NCBI RefSeq assembly: GCF_003255815.1
Contig: NC_037686.1
Location: forward strand, 61,557,206 to 61,621,205
DNA from: Theropithecus gelada
Lineage: Eukaryota; Chordata; Mammalia; Primates; Cercopithecidae
Reading direction: 5' to 3'
DNA length: 64,000 bases
Shown: piece by piece, positions 61,201 to 64,000 of the stretch
Layout: each line of letters opens with the position of its first letter
Numbering within the stretch: the first letter of the stretch is position 1
Notes under the pieces: generated by a model
Told to the model about the DNA's origin: nothing
What the model saw: the letters and a program-made list of their open reading frames with translations, nothing else
Database searches by the model: none
Translations under genes and position numbers: made by a program

Positions 61201-63279
61201 TCATAAAATGCTCGTGAAAAATACTGGATTGAGGAATTCCTGTGCTGAGATCTCAGACTACTCTCCTGAGATGTGTAGTCCAGGCCAGGGTACTGTACTT
61301 CACCATCAGCTGGTTAAGCCTAACCTTTAACTGTCCCTTAAAATGCTCAACCACCCCTGTGGATTAGAGTTTATAGCACATGAAGAGCCCATTGTATCAC
61401 CCATAATTGGGCTCACTGATGTGTAGCCTGGGCCAAAAATTCAGGGTCATTATCAGATGCAGTGTTCTTAAGGTAACTGAACAGGAAACAAAGGGGGTCT
61501 TGTAGGGCCTAGACAGTGTGGCCCAAGTCATTGGAACACATAGGAATGGCTAAGCGAAACCCAGAGAAAGGTCAGCCGCAATCAGTAGCCACAGGAACAT
61601 TACAGACAGAATGAGAGGCCCACCATGTTCTGTCTGCTGAGAATACGGTGGCCCACTGGCTTTATGAACCTGTCCCTGGACAGTATTGTTAGCCTTGACT
61701 GGCGTCTGACAAGCAAGACAGTTTTTTCACACTGTTATGGTATCTTCTCACAACCGTCACAGTCCACGCATTCTTGGCCAATCTAGGATCCTGTCTGAAT
61801 TTCCGTGAGCCATCTCTTGTGGATCCAGGAGGCAACTGGTTGCACATCTGCTTGCTCAGGAACAAGGAACAATTCATTTTCCACATTTAGCTGTTGAACA
61901 TAGTTTGCTCTTGGTAAAGGTCCTCTTTCTCAGCACAGGGTCTTTTCTGGTGAGCATCCGCATGGGTAACAAAATGGTTATTAGGAGCAGAATCCCTTCC
62001 TCCTCCTCATGAAGAGCTGCCCCTGTCAGGACGCCCTGAAGGAGGAAGTCTGTAGTGACACACCCCACAAGGCAGAGTTTAGTAAGATTATCTCCTTGTT
62101 AACAATGGTTCTTCTCAGAATCAAAAACTTTCTGTAAACAATCAGCTAGCATCCTCCAGGGCCCAACAGCACGACCAGCGAAGTGCCCCCATGGGACTGT
62201 CAGAATTTTTGCTCTTACAGAACAGCACTGTATGACCACCCTCTCACTGCACCCGTCTGGTCATGCAATCAGGTGTCCAGGTAGTCAACTAGAACAACAA
62301 GCGAAACTGAAACTAACAATCACGGCTTTATTCACTTACTGTGACAGTGCAACTTAAGAGGTCAAAAAAAAAAAAAAAGTGGCAACAGCTCCTCACTGTT
62401 CCATCTCTCCCCATGAAACCGCACCAGGTGAGTCAGGTGAATGCGACACAGATGGGAGAACTCATCTCATTTCCTAGGAGCACTGAACAAAAGTCTTCTG
62501 TCTCTTTATGGGGAGGGGGGTGAGAGAGAAAAGGACTAGTAGTAGAAAAGTGCCTGAGCTGACACCCTCAATAAAGATGTTTTAGCAGAGGTGTTTGGAA
62601 AATGCCTCAGGTGAGGCCCCAATAAGGAGGCTGCCAAACAGAGGCCACTAGGTTGAGAGAGCAGACATGCAAATGAGCGTGGCTGGCCTGGGAGGCCGAA
62701 TCCTTGACTGCCACTCCCTCCAGGGACTGCAATGCACTGGTTATACACCAAGTTTGGTGTAGGGAGGGCACCTTCCCCTATGCCAGAAAAATCCTTGCAA
62801 TTGTCTATGGTCAAGCCTGAAAGATCACACATGGGATTTTGGTCTGAAGGGAACCTCCTCACTTACTATAAGCAAGGTTGATTAATGCTGTGATACTATG
62901 AAGATAAATACAGTATAGTTACCAAATTCTAGCCCCCATTCAATATAATGAAAGCAAAAAGACACAACAAATACAAGGTAAGATAATGGGGAAAAAAAAA
63001 GAATATGTAAAAGTTTGCCACTGTTTTTTGATCTCAAAACTATTAATAACACTCTTTTGGGCACACCCTCATTTTGTATCTCGATAAAGCTTACAACAAG
63101 TGAAAAAAAATGAGTAATATATAAAAATTGGTTCCAATCTAAAATACTAGATTCACATGCAAATATTCAGATACCTCAGTGGGACAGTTAAAATAATATT
63201 TTAAATATATATATGTATACTCACGATTCATCTAAATCTTCTACAAATCCTTTACAGACGACCATATCAAGTAAAACAA
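28241..63279 (-). CDS. TMX3: TMX3 coding region, exons 2-16 (exon 1 off-window)
   Basis: TMX3 encodes an ER-resident type I membrane protein of the protein disulfide isomerase family that oxidises or isomerises cysteines of secretory proteins. Seen here: joined exons 63279-63225, 60762-60723, 59507-59384, 51458-51413, 50155-50075, 48092-47993, 47370-47293, 41499-41433, 39064-38966, 35756-35699, 35516-35463, 34264-34208, 32405-32276, 30828-30760 and 28501-28241. Together they give 1319 nt without a stop until TGA at 28243-28241. All introns are GT-AG and all phases match. The product has the WCGHC redox motif, a downstream cis-proline motif (GYPT), two NTS glycosylation sequons, a hydrophobic segment near the C-terminus, an acidic cytosolic tail and terminal KKKD. 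A 46-nt exon 1 would restore the 454 residues I recall for the human protein. The gene appears intact. Recognition rests on remembered family sequence. Confidence 0.96.
28502..30759 (-). other. TMX3 intron 15
   Basis: No Alu or L1 seen. An A16-17 run with GGAAGGAG-type purine tract lies at 30207-30250. A 70-codon plus frame at 30048-30260 ends in this tract and is not a gene. Confidence 0.8.
30760..30828 (-). CDS. TMX3: TMX3 exon 15: luminal stem before membrane segment
   Basis: 69 nt, 23 codons, phase 0 at both ends. Acceptor CTTTGTTTGAAG, donor GTAAGT. It encodes AQGGDSILQRLKRIVFDAKS and TIV, a basic amphipathic stretch between the last thioredoxin fold and the membrane. Confidence 0.95.
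30829..32275 (-). other. TMX3 intron 14
   Basis: No recognised young repeat. A small patch at 31610-31695 (GTCACAACCTGGTTGTGACT forms an inverted repeat) may be an old DNA transposon end. Minus frames near 31043-31346 and 31912-32184 have no domain. Confidence 0.7.
32276..32405 (-). CDS. TMX3: TMX3 exon 14: end of b' domain, second sequon
   Basis: 130 nt. Acceptor TATATTTTCAG, donor GTAAGT. It encodes ELTVPTVVVLNTSNQQYF, then LLDRQIKNVEDLVQFINN and ILDGTVE. The VPTVVVLN strand is the cis-proline-like element of the last thioredoxin fold. NTS is a second potential N-glycosylation site. It ends in phase 0. Confidence 0.96.
32670..32735. mobile_element. Possible Tigger-like DNA transposon end
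   Basis: TGTTGTTCAAGGGTCAAC preceded by TGCACAATTCAAACTCATG resembles the end of a common primate DNA transposon. It is short and diverged. Confidence 0.35.
33300..33344. repeat. (TG)n microsatellite with an N
   Basis: About 22 TG units, interrupted by one N at 33333, the only ambiguous base in the window. Confidence 0.95.
33430..33555 (+). repeat. L2 3' fragment
   Basis: ACTATAAGCATTTGAAGACA, GTGTACAACATACAGTAAAT and ACTCACTAAATGTTCACTGA match the L2 3' end in diverged form. Confidence 0.6.
33645..33873. repeat. Approximately 120-bp tandem duplication
   Basis: Two adjacent copies each run from ATAATTTTA...GATAAAAATT through GCACATTTT to AATGCTAAACATTTTCTATT and TAATAG. The shared 27-base ends start at 33728 and 33847. 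Interior divergence suggests an old event. Confidence 0.85.
34208..34264 (-). CDS. TMX3: TMX3 exon 13: b' domain strand
   Basis: 57 nt. Acceptor TCGTTTGTTAG, donor GTAAGT. It encodes DFQFGHMDGNDYINTLLM, which lines up with the strand carrying KMDATS in the first thioredoxin domain. It ends with GA of a split aspartate. The length is a multiple of three. Confidence 0.95.
34265..35462 (-). other. TMX3 intron 12
   Basis: Holds the Tigger element at 35035-35345. The rest is AT-rich and unassigned. Confidence 0.8.
35035..35345 (+). mobile_element. Tigger-type (pogo/TcMar) non-autonomous DNA transposon
   Basis: A 311-bp element with terminal inverted repeats: CAGTAGTCCCCCCTTATCC at the left and the reverse complement of CAGTAGTTCTCACTTATCC at the right. 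A TA precedes the left end; the right-hand TA is not intact. The interior (TTTCAGTTCCCTGTGGTCAA, CATCCACTGGGGGTCTTG) matches Tigger-derived elements. It has no transposase. Confidence 0.82.
35463..35516 (-). CDS. TMX3: TMX3 exon 12: b' domain helix
   Basis: 54 nt. Acceptor TTCTTCTACAG, donor GTAGGT. It encodes RLKSIIQEVARDYRDLFH and the first two bases of an arginine. It looks like an amphipathic helix. The length is a multiple of three. Confidence 0.94.
   Translation of the reverse strand: MEVNYSGSCKRLQRPLP
35517..35698 (-). other. TMX3 intron 11, 182 bp
   Basis: The shortest intron, bounded by the weak donor GTATAA and acceptor TTCTACAG. No repeat. Confidence 0.9.
35699..35756 (-). CDS. 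TMX3: TMX3 exon 11: b' domain, first glycosylation sequon
   Basis: 58 nt. Acceptor TTTATTTCAG; donor GTATAA is the weakest in the gene. It encodes GKLVALAVIDEKNTSVEHA and the first two bases of an arginine. NTS is a potential N-glycosylation site in the ER lumen. Intron 11 downstream is only 182 bp, the shortest in the window. Confidence 0.94.
35757..38965 (-). other. TMX3 intron 10
   Basis: Contains an Alu at 37701-38006 and a possible ancient repeat at 36870-37230 that begins TATTCATTCAACAATTATTG and includes GATTTTCCTAAGGAAGCAGT. The remainder is unassigned. Frames at 36901-37275 and 37306-37693 lie in this intron and lack domains. Confidence 0.8.
37701..38006 (+). mobile_element. Alu (S type)
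   Basis: Complete Alu from GGCCGGGAACGGTGGCTCAC to an A-rich tail (AAAACAAAAAACAAAAAA). It is antisense to TMX3. Confidence 0.93.
38966..39064 (-). CDS. TMX3: TMX3 exon 10: b/b' junction
   Basis: 99 nt. Acceptor TTGGTTTTAAG; donor GTAACA is weak. It encodes EYEDGDLSAWINRERF, then QNYLAMDGFLLYELGDT, ending with one base of a glycine. The length is a multiple of three, so exon skipping would be frame-neutral apart from the junction residue. Confidence 0.95.
39291..39360. repeat. 20-bp AT-rich tandem repeat, three copies
   Basis: AATTCAAAATAAAGGAAATA repeats three times with slight length changes. Confidence 0.85.
40165..40345 (+). mobile_element. L1 3' UTR fragment (primate type)
   Basis: TACTGCATGTTCTCATTTAG, ACATAAAGATGGGAACAACA, CTACCTATTGGGTACTATGT and TGGGATCATTTGTACCCTAA match an L1 3' UTR. 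It has no ORF2 and no clear tail. Confidence 0.75.
40850..40975 (+). mobile_element. Possible L1M 3' tip
   Basis: CGGTGATGGGTATGCAGGGC followed by TTCTCTACTATGATGTATGT and AATTAAAATATTTTAAAA resembles the tip of an old L1. Confidence 0.4.
41433..41499 (-). CDS. TMX3: TMX3 exon 9: b domain
   Basis: 67 nt. Acceptor TGATTTTTTGCAG, donor GTAAGT. It encodes YVTLKEMPAVLVFKDETYF and VYD plus the first base of a glutamate. MPAVLVFKD sits where active thioredoxin domains have their cis-proline strand. Confidence 0.95.
41770..41985 (+). repeat. MIR
   Basis: CCACTCACTGGCTGTGTGAT, TCTGCTTCCTCATCTGTGGA and CTACCTACCTCACAGAACAA follow the MIR core in forward order. Confidence 0.8.
43190..44790 (+). mobile_element. 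GC-rich ERV LTR-like block (class I type, subfamily uncertain)
   Basis: About 1.6 kb of GC-rich DNA in an AT-rich intron. On the plus strand 44010-44200 has an LTR layout: TATA-like CACATAAAAACCCC, then GAGCTACCTACTCGGGTCTC, TGCTGCTCAATGAAGCTTCT (a degenerate AATAAA) and ACAAGAACTTAGGAACCACA, as in several ERV class I LTRs. The left part (43250-43800) is even more GC-rich, may be the U3 or a separate element, and holds overlapping frames on both strands. It is antisense to TMX3. Boundaries and target duplication were not found. No retroviral protein piece was seen. Confidence 0.6.
46241..46555 (-). mobile_element. Alu with (TTA)n tail
   Basis: Reverse Alu at 46272-46555, preceded at 46241-46273 by (TTA)n, which on the Alu strand is its A-rich tail grown into (TAA)n. 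Same strand as TMX3. Confidence 0.93.
46556..46860 (-). mobile_element. Second Alu, head to tail with the first
   Basis: Reverse Alu ending TGCACCTGGCC at 46860, with a (TTATTA)n/T7 tail at 46556-46577. It directly abuts the first Alu, so it inserted into or beside the older Alu end. Confidence 0.92.
46959..46981. repeat. (CA)n microsatellite
   Basis: Eleven CA units. Confidence 0.9.
47293..47370 (-). CDS. TMX3: TMX3 exon 8: b domain
   Basis: 78 nt, exactly 26 codons, phase 0 at both ends, so skipping it would keep the frame. Acceptor TATCTTCACAG; donor GTAATA is weaker than the gene's usual GTAAGT. It encodes EKYIDAASELIVYTYFFSAS and EEVVPE. Confidence 0.95.
47371..47992 (-). other. TMX3 intron 7
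   Basis: 622 bp, AT-rich, no repeat recognised. Confidence 0.85.
47993..48092 (-). CDS. TMX3: TMX3 exon 7: start of b domain
   Basis: 100 nt. Acceptor TTGTGCAACAG, donor GTAAGA. It encodes ALIRPLPSQQMFEH, then MQKRHRVFFVYIGGESPLK, the first part of a redox-inactive thioredoxin-like domain (no CXXC). It ends in phase 0. Reading past the donor gives an in-frame extension to a stop, so only the splice defines the end. Confidence 0.95.
48093..50074 (-). other. TMX3 intron 6
   Basis: About 2 kb, AT-rich, with no Alu, L1 or MaLR that I can see. A 79-codon plus frame (49611-49850) has no domain and is not supported as a gene. Confidence 0.8.
50075..50155 (-). CDS. TMX3: TMX3 exon 6: end of a domain
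   Basis: 81 nt. Acceptor is a long T tract followed by AAG; donor is GTAAGT. It encodes LKGDLAYNYRGPRTKDD and IIEFAHRVS, the last strand and helix of the first thioredoxin domain. The first base completes the exon 5 leucine and the last two (GG) start a glycine. The acceptor lies inside a perfect 10-bp inverted repeat, reported as a finding. Confidence 0.95.
50149..50184 (-). repeat. Perfect inverted repeat over the exon 6 acceptor
   Basis: Arms TTTTAATCTT (50149-50158) and AAGATTAAAA (50175-50184) are exact reverse complements, separated by A16 on the plus strand. In the transcript this is a 10-bp stem with a U16 loop. The stem holds the acceptor AG and the first seven exon 6 bases; the loop is the pyrimidine tract. 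Confidence 0.9.
50156..51412 (-). other. TMX3 intron 5
   Basis: About 1.26 kb, AT-rich, no recognised repeat apart from the inverted repeat at its 3' end. Confidence 0.8.
51413..51458 (-). CDS. TMX3: TMX3 exon 5: cis-proline segment of a domain
   Basis: 46 nt. Acceptor CTTATCAAG, donor GTAAGT. It encodes IASEFGVRGYPTIKL. The proline of GYPT is the conserved cis-proline that packs against the CXXC site in thioredoxin folds. It is separated from exon 4 by the longest intron of the window (51459-59383). It ends with CT of a split leucine. Confidence 0.95.
52867..52940. repeat. 26-bp tandem repeat, three copies
   Basis: TAAGAAGACAGGGAAA recurs at 52873, 52899 and 52925, with CATCCCAAAT between copies. 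It is nearly perfect, so recent. Confidence 0.9.
53312..53597 (+). mobile_element. Alu, 5'-truncated
   Basis: Begins at CTCTGGGAGGCCAAGGCAGG, lacking the first 25 or so Alu bases. Tail is AAATAAATAAACAAATAAAA with (TAAAA)n growth. Antisense to TMX3. Confidence 0.9.
53920..54155 (-). repeat. MIR-like core with an 83-bp internal duplication
   Basis: Text such as GGAAGATTCGATAACTTGTT, GGCAGCAGGGCTGAGATTGA and GGTCTAACTGACTTTAAA follows a reverse MIR. The segment from AAACAATTTTGTGA to TAACTTGTTTGAGAG is present twice, 83 bp apart (53935 and 54018). Confidence 0.6.
55444..55495. repeat. 17-18 bp tandem repeat, three copies
   Basis: TACGGCAAGTGATTTAA at 55444, 55461 and, with small changes, 55479. 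Confidence 0.9.
55630..56168 (+). mobile_element. MER5A-like hAT element interrupted by an Alu
   Basis: Left part 55630-55685 (GCAATCATCTGAAGTGCTGT) and right part 56022-56168 (GGACTGGGGTGGGTCTTCAG, CCCAGGTAATTCTATTGCAG, GCTGAGGAACAGTG) make one diverged MER5A-like non-autonomous hAT-Charlie element. Confidence 0.6.
55671..56036 (+). mobile_element. Alu with TSD and small internal duplication
   Basis: Alu body at 55686-56021, flanked by AAAAATACAGACTCT at 55671-55685 and 56022-56036. The left arm carries a duplicated CAGATCACCTGAGGA / CGGATCACCTGAAGT segment of about 22-24 bp. Tail AAAGAAACAAAGAAAGAAAG. Confidence 0.93.
56580..56725 (+). repeat. L2 3' fragment
   Basis: AAGAATGTAAGTTCCATAAG, GTATCACCAGTACCTGGTAT and GTGTCTGCTAAATGAATGAA follow the L2 3' end. 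Confidence 0.65.
57270..57420 (+). repeat. L2 3' fragment
   Basis: TGTTGTAAGCATTTCCAGGA, AGATTAGCACAGTATCTGAC and TGATTGAGTGAACAAATGAA follow the L2 3' end in the same orientation as the copy at 56580. Confidence 0.65.
58190..58382 (-). repeat. MIR (reverse)
   Basis: CCACAACCTTGAGGATTATC, GTAGATACAGAAACTAAAAT and AGAGAGGCTAAGTGCTTCCC match the reverse MIR core. Confidence 0.75.
58545..58670 (-). repeat. MIR fragment (reverse)
   Basis: GTTACACAGCAAAAGTAGCA, GATGTGAATCCAAATCTGCT and AGCTATGCTCTTTCCAAATT match part of a reverse MIR. Confidence 0.65.
59384..59507 (-). CDS. TMX3: TMX3 exon 4: WCGHC redox active site
   Basis: 124 nt. Acceptor TTAAAACAAG, donor GTAAGC. It encodes 41 residues starting FYAPWCGHCKKLEP, the classic PDI/thioredoxin active site with CGHC between the first beta strand and helix, followed by VKVGKMDATSYS, the next beta strand. 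CGHC is the motif of efficient PDI-type oxidoreductases. One base is left over and completes a serine in exon 5. A longer reading frame running past the donor is only intron read-through. Confidence 0.96.
59508..60722 (-). other. TMX3 intron 3
   Basis: About 1.2 kb, AT-rich. No repeat identified with confidence. Confidence 0.8.
60723..60762 (-). CDS. TMX3: TMX3 exon 3: first strands of thioredoxin a domain
   Basis: 40 nt, the smallest exon. Acceptor TTGTTTTTTAG, donor GTAAGT. The first base completes the serine begun in exon 2. It encodes FKENRNDDIWLVD, the strand leading into the active-site segment. It ends in phase 0. Confidence 0.95.
61000..62100 (-). mobile_element. ERV pol relic, integrase region (same strand as TMX3)
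   Basis: On the minus strand the text resembles a retroviral integrase. A zinc-finger-like start lies about 61690-61890 and a core-like SDNDPEF segment near 61455. The reading then runs to about 61000 with several stops. It is an ancient, non-functional copy. The family could be ERV-L or another class; I cannot tell by eye. The 65-codon frame at 61689-61886 is a surviving scrap. Confidence 0.55.
62101..62880. other. Possible continuation of the ERV relic
   Basis: GC-richer than the surrounding intron and adjoining the integrase-like sequence, so it may be more ERV interior or an LTR. A 108-codon minus frame at 62536-62862 shows no domain I recognise. It contains an A14 run at 62368. Confidence 0.35.
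63225..63279 (-). CDS. TMX3: TMX3 exon 2: end of signal peptide and mature N-terminus
   Basis: 55 nt. Acceptor TTTATTCCAG and donor GTGAGT. The frame enters with the last two bases of a codon and leaves with TC of a split serine. It encodes a hydrophobic stretch (VLLDMVVCKGF) that ends the signal peptide, then the start of the thioredoxin domain (VEDLDES). No start codon for the main isoform lies here; it is in exon 1, to the right of the window. Confidence 0.95.
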
Positions 63280-64000
63280 CTGGAATAAAAAAGACAAAAT
63301 GTACACAATAAATGCTGATTATTTGGCTCACACTGTATAAGCTTAGTCATCTTTGAAATGTTTTTGACCTTTTACAACCTACCAAAAAATTCGTCACTGA
63401 TGCATCCCAGAGTGCAAATGATGCAAAAGCAAAAGTAGCTCATCCATTTAATAAATAGTCTGTATGCAACCACATCGTGACCGGCCAAGTTCTAGGTAAG
63501 CCAATAAAGCTAATATACACAGTTCCTTTTTCCTCATTTTCACTCTCATCTTACTTCTCCTTTTTACCATTCCATCTTTTTGGAATATAGATAGACAGCA
63601 TTCTTCTATACTTCTTTTGCTTTAATAGCAATTATCTCTTCAGTAAAAACTCCAAATGTCATTCAAAATATTTACCCCCAAATAGAAAGAAAGTCGAGCT
63701 GTAACTCTAATACTTATTACACGGCCGTGTCTGACACAGAGTGGATTCTAAAAGGTTAAGTGAGCGGACCCCAGTGAGAATGAGGGCACTCCGTGCTGAC
63801 GGGAGGCAGCTGAGAACCGCTGACACACACTCAGGTCCTTTTCACACCGCACAATCCCGGCGGCCTGACCCTGATCTGTCCTCGACCACCCTCTCTGAGC
63901 ACTGGTGGTAAAAACCCTTAAACATAACAAGACTCGGAACCTAAAGTCAAGACAAGATCTGGTCGTTACGGTGGGACGGCGGCATCCTTCTTGCCCATCA
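63280..64000 (-). other. TMX3 intron 1 (partial), CpG-rich toward the right edge
   Basis: Upstream of exon 2. The part 63720-64000 has about 15 CpG in 280 bp, far above the rest of the window, and looks like the shore of a promoter CpG island. No sequence resembling the TMX3 start exon was found on the minus strand up to 64000. The segment 63383-63491 is a candidate alternative first exon (see findings). Confidence 0.6.

Larger units (their letters stand above)
60763..63224 (-). other. TMX3 intron 2
   Basis: About 2.46 kb, largely occupied by an ERV pol relic (61000-62100) and possibly related sequence to 62880. 62880-63224 is unassigned and AT-rich. Confidence 0.8.

Noticed and set aside
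62536..62862. 108-codon minus frame in intron 2
   Set aside because: No recognised domain; lies in probable ERV-derived sequence. Not supported as a gene or TMX3 exon.
63720..64000. TMX3 exon 1 inside the window
   Set aside because: No minus-strand ATG followed by a signal peptide and a phase-1 donor resembling the known start exon was found.

Overview
The window is nuclear DNA of a primate, most likely an Old World monkey. Several Alu elements carry a diagnostic variant pattern that I associate with cercopithecid AluY subfamilies (notably at 16190-16486 and 24736-24949). The density of Alu, L1, MaLR and MIR relics, the GT-AG introns and one unresolved base (N at 33333) fit a draft or reference mammalian assembly. 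There are no operons, CRISPR arrays or tRNA/rRNA genes.

The one protein-coding gene I can support is TMX3 (thioredoxin-related transmembrane protein 3, PDIA13) on the minus strand. It runs from exon 2 (63225-63279) to exon 16 (coding part 28241-28501) and a 3' UTR of about 3.2 kb ending near 25005. Fifteen coding exons were rebuilt by hand. All are bounded by AG/GT, every junction keeps phase, and the 1319 coding bases leave 46 nt for exon 1. That fits the 454-residue length I remember for the human protein. Exon 1 lies beyond the right edge; CpG density rises over 63720-64000, as expected next to a promoter. The protein is a type I ER membrane oxidoreductase with a WCGHC active site, PDI-like b-type domains, a C-terminal membrane segment and a KKKD retrieval tail.

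Region by region. 1-25000 is downstream intergenic DNA made of old L1 pieces, a 300-bp AT satellite, antisense MaLR LTRs (7687-8052, 12318-12704, 20612-21252, 21329-21723), a decayed ERV-L pol relic on the plus strand (about 10590-14580), a higher-order minisatellite (11913-12245), a 1.5-kb L1 3' end next to an Alu (18543-20325), and several Alus and a MIR. 25000-28240 is the TMX3 3' UTR. 28500-63224 holds the introns, with a Tigger element, Alus, MIRs, L2 pieces, a GC-rich ERV LTR-like block in intron 8 (about 43190-44790) and an ERV integrase relic in intron 2 (about 61000-62100). 63280-64000 is partial intron 1.

I saw no undescribed gene system. The most unusual items are a perfect 10-bp inverted repeat enclosing the exon 6 splice acceptor, a phase-compatible candidate alternative first exon in intron 1, an internal L1 fragment that replaces part of an LTR, and the 157-bp higher-order minisatellite.
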